Notes: a model not told the origin generated them from the letters alone. A stretch of 33,821 bases of DNA from Candidatus Jordarchaeia archaeon (GCA_018383815.1 JAHAWU010000029.1:1-33821); one strand, 5' to 3'. Positions 1 to 8,779 are shown, counted from the stretch's first letter. A program made the numbers and translations.

Positions 1-100
1 AAAAAACTCGCCACTTCCCACAACGACGCTACTCGAAAAATGGTGGCCCCCCTTCAACGGAGAACAAAATAAATTTAACATTGTCAAGTTAGAATATATA

Positions 101-146
101 ATAAAAAAAATGGGACCAAACGGTTTCTCTTTATACTTTTTGGTCC
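101..146 (-). terminator. Hairpin plus T-run terminator
   Basis: On the minus strand, just after the stop codon of the small membrane protein gene, an 8-bp stem (GGACCAAA at 113-120 with TTTGGTCC at 139-146, 18-nt loop) is followed by a run of eight T residues (103-110 read in reverse). This fits a terminator for the 168-611 gene. Archaeal termination depends mainly on the T-run, so the role of the hairpin is inferred. Confidence 0.5.
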
Positions 147-167
147 AATTAAACTAAGCCCTCTGGC

Positions 168-611
168 TTACTTTTTCTTTTTGGCTTTTGGCTTCTCCTT
201 TGTTTCTGCTTTTTCTTCTTTTTTCTCTTCCTCTTCTTCAGCCTTTTCGAGTTCCTCGAGGGGGACTGGGGGTGGTGTGGTCATCATGGTGTATCCTATC
301 CAGGCTGCTATGACTAGGATTAGTGTTACTGCTAGCCAGATGGGTATGGCTACGGCTAGGAATCTTGGTGGAACTGGAATCCAGCTTAGTAATCCCGCTG
401 ACCAGTACTGTAAAAGTGCCATGGTGTGGGCGCCAATTATTGGACTTATCTCTCCTGAAGTGTATGCCAGCATGAGTTGGATTGTTGTTGCTCCATTGTC
501 CACCTGTGTTCCTATCCAGACCCCAAAGTACAGGGTCCACCAAGTGTACCAGAGGATGATTAACACTGCAACAATGAATATTATTGCGCCATAAATCTTA
601 TCTCTAGCCAT
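168..611 (-). CDS. Small membrane protein with charged C-terminal tail
   Basis: A 147-residue protein that I do not recognise. I place the start at the ATG ending at 611, giving MARDKIYG, because AAGGT lies 7 nt upstream; an in-frame extension to 677 adds an unconvincing Lys/Asn-rich segment. One hydrophobic helix spans residues about 7-25. Further hydrophobic segments lie in the middle and at about 90-115. The protein ends in a roughly 35-residue tail rich in Glu and Lys, finishing in several lysines, which is probably cytoplasmic. No catalytic motif is visible. It is transcribed alone toward a hairpin/T-run terminator. Function unknown. Confidence 0.7.
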   Translation of the reverse strand: MARDKIYGAIIFIVAVLIILWYTWWTLYFGVWIGTQVDNGATTIQLMLAYTSGEISPIIGAHTMALLQYWSAGLLSWIPVPPRFLAVAIPIWLAVTLILVIAAWIGYTMMTTPPPVPLEELEKAEEEEEKKEEKAETKEKPKAKKKK

Positions 612-900
612 TTTACATACCTTCCAAACATTATTTTTAAAATACCCTTTTAAGTTATTAGCTTTTCGGCACTTCACTTTTCTGAGAAGTGTCTAGCAGT
701 GGATATTTCCATATTTACACTACAAGACATTAATAAAAATTTCTCTAACTTGGCAATCATAATTGGCTTGTTTTCGTCTCCGGCTTTGCAAGAAGCGGTT
801 CTACCCAAACAAGTCAGATTAGAAACAATGACTCAGTTTAAAATTTAGAAGCTAAAAACAGAAATCCGGCTTAAGAAAATTGTGTTGGCGTCGCCTGTAA

Positions 901-1770
901 TTAGCGAATTAAATTTTTTATTTCTTTTAGATATTCTTTTATTGTTAATACCTCGTAGCAGCCTTTTTTCAAGTCACTTAACAAGTTTTTGAGATCGCTT
1001 ACATTTTTGTTGATCTCTTCCTCTTTTAGAATCCTTTTTTCTTTTATGAGGTAAGCTAAATGCCAGGGATGGAAGGATATTTGAAGTAAACCTCCTTTAT
1101 CGTTTTTCTGGTAGACTCTTATGGTTTTTTTGTATTGTTCCAGTTTTCTCTTCTTTTCGAAGAGCGCCCATGTATATAGTGTCATTCTTCCGGTGTTTAG
1201 GGGGTAAATAGGGACGGGGACTTCTATTATGCTTTTTTGGTCTTCTTTTATGCGGTAGGGGATTGGGGGTTCGACTGTTTCCACCATTATCGATGAGTCG
1301 TATAGATATCCTAGTTTGATTAGAGCTTTGAAGGTGTCCGAATTAGTTTTTAGATAGGGGGCTCTGAATCCTTGGGTTTTCACTTTTAACAGGTTTTTAA
1401 TGGTTTGCGTGGCTTCTCTCAAAATTTTTAATTGCTCGTTGTAACTGATTCCTATTCCTGTCTCCTCTCCAGTTAAATCCTCATGGTTTAATCCGTGGCA
1501 GCCAACCTCGTATTCCATTAGGGATTTTATGAGTTCGCCATGATTTTCTTTGAGGTATTGTAGAGTTCTCCCCTCGATGAAGAATGTGGCTTTTAACTCT
1601 AATTCTTCGAGAAGTTCTAGGGTTTTTGTGAGGCCCTTAACGGTGCAGTCGAAAACAGCATCCTTTTTTCCATCGTATTTGGATGTTAGAATATCGCTAA
1701 CTGCCTGTTTAACCCCTTTGAGGGGCATGGGGCAATCCCTGTCAAGGTCTATGGTGATTGCAACGTTAAT
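901..1770 (-). CDS. Polysaccharide deacetylase (NodB-like) family protein
   Basis: Carbohydrate esterase 4/NodB-like fold, which hydrolyses acetyl groups from N-acetylated sugars with a metal ion. Visible landmarks are the beta-1 strand ending ITIDLDRDCP with the acidic metal/base residues, KATFFIEG, the metal-binding HGLNH (H-x3-H), FRAPYL and a late SFHPWH histidine motif. The first ATG (at 1728) would cut away the catalytic IDLDRD strand, so the real start is upstream. In frame there is no ATG, GTG or TTG there, but AGGAGG (1783-1778) sits 7 nt before ATT at 1770, giving 289 residues starting (M)NVAITIDL. It diverges from folD. The substrate is unknown; cell-envelope glycans are possible. 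Confidence 0.8.
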   Translation of the reverse strand: MNVAITIDLDRDCPMPLKGVKQAVSDILTSKYDGKKDAVFDCTVKGLTKTLELLEELELKATFFIEGRTLQYLKENHGELIKSLMEYEVGCHGLNHEDLTGEETGIGISYNEQLKILREATQTIKNLLKVKTQGFRAPYLKTNSDTFKALIKLGYLYDSSIMVETVEPPIPYRIKEDQKSIIEVPVPIYPLNTGRMTLYTWALFEKKRKLEQYKKTIRVYQKNDKGGLLQISFHPWHLAYLIKEKRILKEEEINKNVSDLKNLLSDLKKGCYEVLTIKEYLKEIKNLIR

Positions 1771-1782
1771 ACTTGTTCCTCC

Positions 1783-1790
1783 TATAAATA
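1783..1790. promoter_or_regulatory. TATA-like box between divergent deacetylase and folD
   Basis: TATAAATA at 1783-1790 lies about 80 bp before the folD ATG and can serve as a TATA box there, predicting transcription from about 1810-1815. In reverse it reads TATTTATA next to the deacetylase Shine-Dalgarno sequence, which is too close for a leadered deacetylase transcript if used in that direction. No other box is obvious in the gap. Confidence 0.4.
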
Positions 1791-1870
1791 TTTGAGTGGT
1801 GAAAAAAACAACATATACATCAACTTTAAAAACAATTCGGAAAATTCAAAATTGGAGGTCTGGTTGGCAA

Positions 1871-2731
1871 ATGGTGGCGGAGATACTTGATGGCAAACAG
1901 ATTGCGAGTAGCATAGAAAGCGAGATAACAGAGGAAACAAAGGAGCTCATAGAAAAATACGGCGTAACACCGGGTCTTGCGGTTATTCTTGTGGGAAGCG
2001 ATCCCGGCTCTCAAGTCTATGTAAACATTAAGAAAAAGACCAGCAGTAGACTTTCTTTTCATTTCGAGGATTACTTGTTTCCAGACACTGCAAAGGAGGA
2101 GGAAATAATTGAACTTATCCAAAGACTAAATGAGGATGACAAGATTCATGGAATTCTGGTTCAGCTTCCCCTACCAAAACACTTGGATGAAAACAGGATA
2201 CTCTCAGCCATCTCCCCTGAAAAGGATGTGGACGGTTTACACCCCCTCAACATGGGTAAACTACTCCTGAAACAAGAGGGCTTCATCCCAAACACACCCG
2301 CTGGCATATTAGAGATGCTTAAAAGAAGCAGTATAGATGTGAAGGGAAAAGATGTGGTAATAGTAAACAGGAGCAAAATTGTGGGAAGACCCCTCATGGT
2401 TTTGCTAATCAATAACGATGCCACGGTCACCGTTTGCCACACCAAAACAAAAGATATAAAGTCACACACGAGTCGCGCAGACATTCTCGTAGCAGCAGTG
2501 GGTAAACCAAATTTTGTTACCGCCGACATGGTAAAGGAGGGGGCCGTAGTAATTGATGTGGGAATAAACAGAGTGGAAGGAAAACTGTGTGGAGATGTAG
2601 ACTTTGAAAATGTTAGAAAAAAAGCCTCCTACATCACTCCCGTCCCAGGAGGAGTCGGGCCACTCACAGCAATCATGCTCATGAGGAATGTTCTTCTAGC
2701 AGCGAAACGAAGCCTCAAAAAATATAAATAG
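1871..2731 (+). CDS. folD: FolD: methylene-tetrahydrofolate dehydrogenase/cyclohydrolase
   Basis: Bifunctional enzyme interconverting 5,10-methylene-, 5,10-methenyl- and 10-formyl-tetrahydrofolate in the cytoplasm. The 286-residue product has the usual length. Landmarks: SQVYVNIKKK with the catalytic lysine near residue 54, GILVQLPLP, DVDGLHPLNMG, NTPAGI, the nucleotide-binding NRSKIVGRP, VVIDVGIN and the C-terminal PVPGGVGPLT. The ATG at 1871 gives the family N-terminus MVAEILDGK; the frame stays open to a GTG at 1796, but the extra residues look unrelated. GGAGGT ends 11 nt before this ATG. Its 10-formyl product is the cofactor of PurH, encoded 1.1 kb downstream. A tetrahydrofolate rather than tetrahydromethanopterin purine route is therefore likely. 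Confidence 0.95.
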   Translation: MVAEILDGKQIASSIESEITEETKELIEKYGVTPGLAVILVGSDPGSQVYVNIKKKTSSRLSFHFEDYLFPDTAKEEEIIELIQRLNEDDKIHGILVQLPLPKHLDENRILSAISPEKDVDGLHPLNMGKLLLKQEGFIPNTPAGILEMLKRSSIDVKGKDVVIVNRSKIVGRPLMVLLINNDATVTVCHTKTKDIKSHTSRADILVAAVGKPNFVTADMVKEGAVVIDVGINRVEGKLCGDVDFENVRKKASYITPVPGGVGPLTAIMLMRNVLLAAKRSLKKYK

Positions 2732-2807
2732 CGTGTTCCTCACAACTTTCATTCTTTTGTTTTTTATGGGCATTCAAAAATATGGAAAAAAAGGAAGGGT
2801 TTTTGTT

Positions 2808-3620
2808 TTATTCGTATCTTTTACGGAACCAGTCTGGCAATATGTATCCGATGTAAGTGGGCGTAGCAGATATCATTACTAGGGTCCATCCTATAAATAG
2901 GAAAACTGTCCAACCTCCTAAGATGCTGTCGAGAAGATAGCTTAGAAAGAACAGGATGAAAAGCACAGCTGTGAATGACACTAATAGGAAGCCTCTCTTG
3001 TAGACTTTGCTGTCCGTTATCCGCATGGCTTTAATGGAGTAGTAAATTAGCAAGCCTTGAGTAACTAGTCCCAGCATAAAGATGAGGAACCAGTTAATTG
3101 TTATGTATATGTTTCCTATGAGGAATGCAATCACTATTCCCATGAAAATCAAGTAGGGTACAACCCATTTTATTTTCACTTCTTTGAAGGCCTCAAGGGT
3201 GAACAAATAGATGAAGAGATGTCCTATTGCTGCTGGTATGAGTGCGGCGCTCCACTGGTAAACTAGAAGCGTTGGGTAACCTTCAAAGTGGAGAATTATT
3301 GATGTTGTTGTCTGGTCAAAAACCGTTAACACTCTTTGTATATCTATTGGAATTGGGTAGCCAGTCAACAAGTATGGTATAATGGTGTAGTCCATTAGTA
3401 TTAATCCCCAGTACTTGGTGTATATAAGGTGCCCATAAGCGGCCATTAAAGCGCCCAAAGTGAACATAAAATAAGTTAGGGCCAAATACTCGATGGCTTT
3501 TCTTTGTTTTTCGCGGTAACGCTGTGTGAAGAGGATACTGAAGCTCAAAAGTAATATTGCCATTAAAATTTCATATATTACTAGCTCGTATAAAATGGTT
3601 AAATTGATCACTTTTCGCAT
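2808..3620 (-). CDS. Multi-pass membrane protein, unknown function
   Basis: About 270 residues with roughly seven hydrophobic segments: an N-terminal helix, one near residues 45-70, a pair around 125-145, then four regularly spaced helices to about 255. It ends in a short basic tail, IGYILPDWFRKRYE. Seven segments plus a basic cytoplasmic tail resemble the sensory membrane modules found at the N-terminus of some archaeal signalling proteins, but no kinase or other soluble domain is attached, so this is only a structural comparison. The start is uncertain: ATG at 3620, an in-frame TTG six nt earlier, or GTG at 3611, which has GGGGA at good spacing. It stands alone between folD and purH. Confidence 0.75.
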   Translation of the reverse strand: MRKVINLTILYELVIYEILMAILLLSFSILFTQRYREKQRKAIEYLALTYFMFTLGALMAAYGHLIYTKYWGLILMDYTIIPYLLTGYPIPIDIQRVLTVFDQTTTSIILHFEGYPTLLVYQWSAALIPAAIGHLFIYLFTLEAFKEVKIKWVVPYLIFMGIVIAFLIGNIYITINWFLIFMLGLVTQGLLIYYSIKAMRITDSKVYKRGFLLVSFTAVLFILFFLSYLLDSILGGWTVFLFIGWTLVMISATPTYIGYILPDWFRKRYE

Positions 3621-3876
3621 CCCCAAATATGTTCTTTGAACTATTTTCCTGTGGTCTTTGATTATTATTTAGAAAAGTCCATAATTATAGCTTTTTTGGA
3701 TAAAACTTTTATGCAGGATTGTTGTGGAGCTCTAACTTTTTAGTAAGAACATTTAAGAGATTCTAAAATATGTTTTTTAGGAGATTCATTGCTAAAGATT
3801 AATAGGTAGATTTTTTACGGAAGATGCTTATTGTGGACTTCTTGGAGATGCTCCATTAAAGGGAGTTGAAAAGGTA

Positions 3877-5409
3877 ATGGTGATCAAGAGGGCTTTAATC
3901 AGCGTTTCCGATAAGAGTGGAATTCTTGATTTTGCCTTAAAACTACATGAAATGGGCGTTGAAATAATTGCCACAGAGGGCACAGCGGAACTGCTAAAAA
4001 AATCTGTTCCCGTAACCCCCGTTTCCAGCATTACCAAGTTTCCCGAGATGCTCGATGGACGTGTAAAAACACTTCACCCCCTAATCCACGCTGCCATACT
4101 CGCTAAAAGAGTTCCTGAACATTTAAGTCAACTTGAGAAGCTGGGAGTTGCACCCATAGACATGGTGGTAGTTAACCTTTACCCCTTCAAAAAAACCATT
4201 AAAGAAAGCGACAATTTAGAGAGAGCCCTGGAGAACATTGACATTGGCGGCATAACGCTAATTAGATCCGCAGCAAAGAACTATAAAGACGTAGTTGTAG
4301 TGGTAAATCCCTCAAGATACGCTGAAATCATAGAGGAACTGGAGGAAGGAGGAGACATCAGCACAGAGACCAGGCAAATTTTGGCAATTGAAGCATTCCT
4401 ACACACTGCTGAGTATGATGACACAATCTCCAGTTTCCTACAAAAGAAATTCATTCCCGAAGAATTTCCGAAAAATCTATGTCTAAGGTATCACAAGATT
4501 CAGGATTTGAGCTATGGAGAGAATCCACATCAAAAGGCAGCATTTTACAGGGAACCTGAAGTCCTAGAGTCGTGTGTGGCCAACGCACTTCAACTACATG
4601 GTAAGCCTCTCTCATTTAACAATGTCTATGATGCCAATGCGGCTTTCGAATTGGTAAAGGAATTTGAGGAGCCTGCAGTGGCAATCATAAAGCACACCAA
4701 TCCCTGCGGTGCAGCCACTGGAAAAACAATCAGCGAAGCTTACAAGAAGGCTTATGAAACGGATAAAGTGTCTGCGTATGGAGGCATTGTGGGCTTAAAC
4801 CGAGAGGTGGACAGGGAAACCGCGGAGCAGATAGCCTCAACTTTTATTGAGGTGGTAATTGCGCCGGGCTTCAGCGACGAGGCTCTCAAAATCCTAAAAC
4901 AAAAGAAAAATTTGAGATTACTAAAGACACCGCCCGTAACTGAGCCTCTACTTGGCTGGGATATGAAAAAGGTTGTGGGTGGGCTTCTTGTGGAAACCAT
5001 GGATGTGGGTAAAATAGATCCGAACCAATTCAGGGTGGTGAGTAGGAGAAAACCCAGTGAAAGGGAGTGGAAGGCGGCACTTTTTGGTTGGACACTAGTA
5101 AAATACGTGAAGTCAAATGCCATTGTTCTTGTAACTGAAGACATGACTGTGGGAATCGGAGCTGGCCAGATGAGTAGAGTGGACTCAGCAAAGATTGCCA
5201 TAGAGAAGGCTGGGGAAAGGGCTAGGGGAGCTGTTATGTGTTCAGACGGCTTCATTCCCTTCAGGGACACCGTTGATGAGGCGGCGAAGGTTGGTGTAAC
5301 CGCAATAATCCAGCCAGGAGGTTCAGTGAGAGACAAAGAGGTCACTGAGGCGGCTGATGAACACAACATGGTGATGATCCACACTGGGATAAGGCATTTC
5401 AGACACTAA
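3877..5409 (+). CDS. purH: PurH: AICAR transformylase/IMP cyclohydrolase
   Basis: The last two steps of IMP synthesis: formyl transfer from 10-formyl-THF to AICAR, then ring closure. At 510 residues it is full length and bifunctional. The N-terminal cyclohydrolase domain (about 1-195) carries ISVSDKSGI, EGTAELLK, GRVKTLHP, VVNLYPF and IDIGGITLIRSAAKN. The transformylase domain carries LSYGENPHQKAAFY, the catalytic KHTNPCGA motif around residue 272, AYGGIVGLNR, SNAIVL, GIGAGQMSRVDS and the C-terminal GIRHFRH. Many archaea use separate PurP/PurO enzymes instead, so the fused form with FolD nearby indicates folate-dependent purine synthesis. ATG start with only a moderate Shine-Dalgarno (GGGAG, 11 nt). 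Confidence 0.96.
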   Translation: MVIKRALISVSDKSGILDFALKLHEMGVEIIATEGTAELLKKSVPVTPVSSITKFPEMLDGRVKTLHPLIHAAILAKRVPEHLSQLEKLGVAPIDMVVVNLYPFKKTIKESDNLERALENIDIGGITLIRSAAKNYKDVVVVVNPSRYAEIIEELEEGGDISTETRQILAIEAFLHTAEYDDTISSFLQKKFIPEEFPKNLCLRYHKIQDLSYGENPHQKAAFYREPEVLESCVANALQLHGKPLSFNNVYDANAAFELVKEFEEPAVAIIKHTNPCGAATGKTISEAYKKAYETDKVSAYGGIVGLNREVDRETAEQIASTFIEVVIAPGFSDEALKILKQKKNLRLLKTPPVTEPLLGWDMKKVVGGLLVETMDVGKIDPNQFRVVSRRKPSEREWKAALFGWTLVKYVKSNAIVLVTEDMTVGIGAGQMSRVDSAKIAIEKAGERARGAVMCSDGFIPFRDTVDEAAKVGVTAIIQPGGSVRDKEVTEAADEHNMVMIHTGIRHFRH

Positions 5410-5502
5410 AGTATCAGAACTTAAACTCGTAGGATTTTTAAGCTAGCCAATTCCCCTTTTTACCTAAGGGTGTTTTTAGTCTACAATTTTTGGAAGGAAA
5501 CT

Positions 5503-6474
5503 ATGATGCAGGAGTTGTTGGTTCCACCAGATGTGCTAAAACTGCTCAAAAAGCAGAAATACCAGATTGTTGGGAGGCACTCCGCAGTTAAGAAATGCCG
5601 CTGGTTGCAAAACAGTCTAGTTCAGGGTAGATACTGCTATAAGCAAGAATGGTATAACATTAAATCCCACAGATGTTTACAGATGACCCCCACGGTAATC
5701 CACTGCACAAATCGCTGCCTCTCCTGCTGGCGTGTGGAACCGGGAGACCAGGGATACCATTGGGACCAGTTAGCCTTTGGAACGGACATAGATGATCCAG
5801 AAGAAATTGTTGAAGGATGCCTTAAGGCTCAAAGGAAAATCTTATCCGGTTTTAATCCCTCCCACCACACTAAGGTTTCCCCGGAAAAGTGGAGAGAAGC
5901 TATGGCGCCCAAACATGTGGCGATAAGTCTGGCTGGTGAGCCGACCCTTTATCCCCGCCTGAGTGGTTTGATTGAAGAATTTCACAGTAGAGGAATGACC
6001 ACCTTTCTTGTAACCAACGGAAATCTTCCCGAGGTACTAGCAGAGATTACAGAACCCACCCAACTATATGTTTCCATTTACGGGCCAAATAAAGAGGTTT
6101 ACAAAAGGGTTTGCCGCCCCCTCCTCAGCGATGCTTGGGAGAGACTGATGAGATCTCTGGAACTTTTAGGCAGTTTCAGTTGTCCCACGGTTATGCGGCT
6201 AACATTAACCAAAGGCTTGAACTTTATGGATCCGGAGGGTTACGCTAAACTGGTTGATAGGGCTAATCCCACATATGTGGAGTGTAAGAGCTACGTTTCT
6301 GTTGGCTATTCCCTCTATCGCGGTTTGAATGCAGATAACATGATTTGGGCTGACGACGTGAAAAAATTCGCGGAGAAAATTGCCGAGTTTTCCGGGTACA
6401 AAGTTCTTGGTCATTCTGTTCCCAGTAGGGTCACACTTCTGAGCAGGTTGGAGAAGCCAATCAAAGTGGCTTAG
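5503..6474 (+). CDS. taw1: TYW1/Taw1: tRNA 4-demethylwyosine synthase
   Basis: Radical-SAM enzyme that condenses N1-methylguanosine-37 of tRNA-Phe with pyruvate carbons to make 4-demethylwyosine. The 323-residue product carries both iron-sulfur cluster sites: C32, C45 and C58 for the second cluster (spacing 13 and 13) and the radical-SAM C68-x3-C72-x2-C75 (CTNRCLSC). These spacings match those I recall for the Pyrococcus enzyme. Further landmarks are ISLAGEPTLYP, VTNGNLPEV, YVSIYGP and a C-terminal ECKSYVSVGYS region. There is no flavodoxin domain, as usual in archaea. ATG at 5503, preceded by GGAAGG. Its substrate base is made by Trm5, encoded at 20.3 kb. First gene of a probable operon with the next two. 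Confidence 0.95.
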   Translation: MMQELLVPPDVLKLLKKQKYQIVGRHSAVKKCRWLQNSLVQGRYCYKQEWYNIKSHRCLQMTPTVIHCTNRCLSCWRVEPGDQGYHWDQLAFGTDIDDPEEIVEGCLKAQRKILSGFNPSHHTKVSPEKWREAMAPKHVAISLAGEPTLYPRLSGLIEEFHSRGMTTFLVTNGNLPEVLAEITEPTQLYVSIYGPNKEVYKRVCRPLLSDAWERLMRSLELLGSFSCPTVMRLTLTKGLNFMDPEGYAKLVDRANPTYVECKSYVSVGYSLYRGLNADNMIWADDVKKFAEKIAEFSGYKVLGHSVPSRVTLLSRLEKPIKVA

Positions 6475-7146
6475 TTGATTTCGGTGGTCGGCTTGAGTGA
6501 TATTACCGAGGAAGTTCTAAGTCTAGTTGTAGCTGCAACTCTGGCCTCTCAGGGCTACTATGTTTGTTTACAGCCGGAGGTTCTTGGCAAGAGGTACAAG
6601 CCGAGTGTTGCGGCCATTAAACCCACACTAAGCGAGCTTAAAAAACGTGTTGAGAGGGGAGTTATTCCCCCAGAAATTGTTTACTATCTGGACGATGAGC
6701 TGTGGACTGGCGAGGCAAACCTCCTAAGCGAAACTAAAGAGGATAGATTTTCTTTTAGAGAGTTTTTGGATAACTCCACTTGGGTGGAGAAAAGAATTGA
6801 TGGTGAATCTGTTTATTTGCGTTTGAGAGACTACCATGTTCCGTCTCGGGAGTGTGTAATGGTTAATTGTGGGTTCGGAAATCCCATAAGGGCTGTGCGC
6901 ACACTTAGAGAACTGAGAGACTGCTGCAATAGGGCATACCTAGTATTTCCCTTTTATGTTGATGAGGATTTTCTTGATCATTGTGTGGATAGTGGCGTTG
7001 GTTTCCAGGTTTTTCATCGGGAAGTGGGTTTGCTTAAGGAAATTGTTCCCGCTGAGTTTGAAGAGGCGAAGAACCGTAGATCTTTCCGCTATCTCTGCGA
7101 GTTTGTGTTGAGAGAAAATCTGCGTTATAGAGTAGGAGAAAAATAA
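6475..7146 (+). CDS. Unknown protein between taw1 and cooC-like gene
   Basis: A 223-residue soluble protein that I do not recognise. It starts with TTG directly after the taw1 stop (TAG then TTG) and ends 16 nt before the ATPase start, so the three genes are probably co-transcribed and translationally coupled. The N-terminus (GLSDITEEVLSLVVAATLASQGYYV, about residues 6-30) has a beta-strand/glycine-turn/helix outline faintly like the gamma domain of 2-oxoacid:ferredoxin oxidoreductases, but without the GGQG loop; this is a weak similarity only. Several cysteines occur, including a CC pair near residue 145. The second half looks alpha/beta. A role beside an iron-sulfur enzyme and a nickel-type ATPase is suggested by position only. 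Confidence 0.8.
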   Translation: MISVVGLSDITEEVLSLVVAATLASQGYYVCLQPEVLGKRYKPSVAAIKPTLSELKKRVERGVIPPEIVYYLDDELWTGEANLLSETKEDRFSFREFLDNSTWVEKRIDGESVYLRLRDYHVPSRECVMVNCGFGNPIRAVRTLRELRDCCNRAYLVFPFYVDEDFLDHCVDSGVGFQVFHREVGLLKEIVPAEFEEAKNRRSFRYLCEFVLRENLRYRVGEK

Positions 7147-7162
7147 TTAGAGGTCTTTGACT

Positions 7163-7921
7163 TTGTCTCGTGGTATAGTTCTCTCTGTTTCAGGCAAAGG
7201 AGGTGTGGGAAAAACAACGTTCACCGCCCTGCTACTGAGAGAGCTCATTGGGTTAGGGAAATATGAAGTGCTTGCCATTGATGCTGATCCCTCCATGAAT
7301 CTATCCACTGTTCTTGGATGCGGGGTTGGAGAAACAGTTGGGGACTTGGTTGACAGACTCGGTAGAAAAACTGATTCAGAAGAAATTGACGCCACACTGG
7401 AGCAAATGATTTGGGAAATTGTGACAGAAAATAGGACCTTTGACCTTCTTTCGATGGGCTTCACCGAGAGAGAGGGGTGCTACTGTACCGTAAACCGTGT
7501 TTTAGCCCGGATAATAGATTCATTAACCATGCTGTACGACATAGTTTTAATTGATACTGAGGCGGGATTAGAACACATCAGTCGAAGAACTGACAGGGAT
7601 GTGGACGCTTTTTTCATAATAACTGATCCCTCAAGGATGGGTTTCCTCACAGTCTCAAGGATAATTGATCTCACAAAAAAACTACACATCAACTTCAAAG
7701 ACGTATACCTTGTAGGTAACAGATTCCCGAAAAATGCCGAAAAAACGCTGTACAACTTTGCCCAGGAGATAGGAATTCAGTGCATTGCCTCCCTACCCCT
7801 CGATGAGAACATTTCAAAGTTTAATCTACTGGGAAAATCCATCTTGGAACTCCCAGAGAACTCAGCAATAATAGAGCCCTTGAAAAACATAGTGAAGAAC
7901 TACATACAACCACTCCTTTAA
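7163..7921 (+). CDS. CooC-like MinD/ParA-family ATPase (nickel-insertion type)
   Basis: Deviant-Walker P-loop ATPase of the MinD/CooC group, 252 residues. The P-loop GKGGVGKTT (residues about 11-19) has the signature lysine, followed by IDADPSMNLS. The sequence GCYC supplies a C-x-C pair (about C106 and C108) where CooC proteins bind Zn or Ni at the dimer interface, and VLIDTEAGLEHISR matches the Walker B region. CooC proteins deliver nickel to CO dehydrogenase. I choose the TTG at 7163 because AGAGGT (7149-7154) lies 8 nt upstream; a TTG at 7157 would be only 2 nt from it. No CODH gene is in the window. With NikR and the metal pump at 16.5-19 kb it points to nickel-enzyme metabolism. Confidence 0.85.
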   Translation: MSRGIVLSVSGKGGVGKTTFTALLLRELIGLGKYEVLAIDADPSMNLSTVLGCGVGETVGDLVDRLGRKTDSEEIDATLEQMIWEIVTENRTFDLLSMGFTEREGCYCTVNRVLARIIDSLTMLYDIVLIDTEAGLEHISRRTDRDVDAFFIITDPSRMGFLTVSRIIDLTKKLHINFKDVYLVGNRFPKNAEKTLYNFAQEIGIQCIASLPLDENISKFNLLGKSILELPENSAIIEPLKNIVKNYIQPLL

Positions 7922-8026
7922 AGAGAAATAATTGCTGGCTTCAAAAGATTCGGGTTAGATTCCCAAATTTTTAAATCTTCCAAAACAGTTTTGTAAAGAC
8001 ATCACCTGAAATTGGAGGAGTCAAAA

Positions 8027-8491
8027 TTGGTCGAGCTGACTGAGGAAAACATTAAGCTAATAAAAAACTATTTGAACTCTTCACCCTACTATAAACTTTT
8101 AGGAATGGAAGTCGTAGACATAAACGAAAATTACTCCAAACTAAGAATACCCTTCAAAAATGATTTGCTCCAGATACAGGGGGTCGTACATGGGGGAGTT
8201 GTGGCTTCCATTGCTGACGCAGCCGTAGCCATAGCATTATTCTCATTGGTTGATTTGGGAGATATTTTATCCACAATCGAAATTAAGGTAAATTATTTAG
8301 CGCCGGTAAAATCTGGAGAAATCATCGCAGAAGGAAGAATAATTCATAAAGGGTCCAGAATAGCTCTGGGGGAGGCAGATGTTAAAAATGAGGGCCGACT
8401 TGTGGGTAAAGCCCTAGCCACCTACATGATAATCAAAAGTGAGGGTAGCAATACACCTTTCCAAAACTGGAGGCAGCAGACAAAAAAGTGA
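8027..8491 (+). CDS. Hotdog-fold thioesterase (PaaI type)
   Basis: A 154-residue acyl-CoA thioesterase of the PaaI/4HBT superfamily. The signature is VVHGGVVASIADAAVAIAL, the HGG turn and long central helix bearing the catalytic acidic residue, followed by the strand pattern TIEIKVNYLAPVKSGEI and a second half of hotdog strands. I use TTG at 8027 because GGAGG (8014-8018) sits 8 nt upstream; the TTG at 8012 would place that Shine-Dalgarno inside the gene. The natural thioester cannot be told from sequence. Monocistronic, about 100 nt after the CooC-like gene. Confidence 0.88.
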   Translation: MVELTEENIKLIKNYLNSSPYYKLLGMEVVDINENYSKLRIPFKNDLLQIQGVVHGGVVASIADAAVAIALFSLVDLGDILSTIEIKVNYLAPVKSGEIIAEGRIIHKGSRIALGEADVKNEGRLVGKALATYMIIKSEGSNTPFQNWRQQTKK

Positions 8492-8548
8492 ACCAGACTT
8501 CTTTTCCGATTTTTGGTTTTTAGCTCTCCCTTTTTGGGTGTTTCTTTG

Positions 8549-8779
8549 TCACTTTACCTTTTTTGCGAACATTGTTCTGGTCTCCGTGATTCCTCCAATT
8601 TTTCTAACCTTCTCTAGCACGAAATCCATGCCCGCTTCCACATCTTTTATGTTGATTTCTGCCAGAAAATCGTATTCTCCGGTGAGCAAGTAAACTGCGC
8701 TAACTTCATCCAGTTTCGCTAAGTCCTGAGCCACCTTCATTTCCTTTCCAACCGCAACTCTTCCCATTAGTATTATCAC
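8549..8779 (-). CDS. Stand-alone RAM (Lrp/AsnC ligand-binding) domain protein
   Basis: A 76-residue protein that is only the C-terminal regulatory domain of Lrp/AsnC regulators: a strand GRVAVGKEMKVAQDL, then VSAVYLLTGEYDFLAEINIKD, a helix, and TETRTMF. No helix-turn-helix is present and there is no room for one upstream. Such single-domain RAM proteins are common in archaea. They assemble into dimers or octamers, bind amino acids and may co-assemble with full-length Lrp proteins. GTG start with GGAGGG 6 nt upstream. The insertion sequence begins about 70 bp upstream of this start. Confidence 0.85.
   Translation of the reverse strand: MIILMGRVAVGKEMKVAQDLAKLDEVSAVYLLTGEYDFLAEINIKDVEAGMDFVLEKVRKIGGITETRTMFAKKVK

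Noticed and set aside
2-157. Open plus-strand frame at the left edge as the end of an upstream gene
   Set aside because: 51 open codons without recognisable similarity, crossing a hairpin/T-run that fits a terminator for the opposite gene. Chance cannot be excluded.
3824-3859. Twelve-codon frame before purH as a leader peptide
   Set aside because: No Shine-Dalgarno, no codon bias toward a regulatory amino acid and no alternative hairpins seen.
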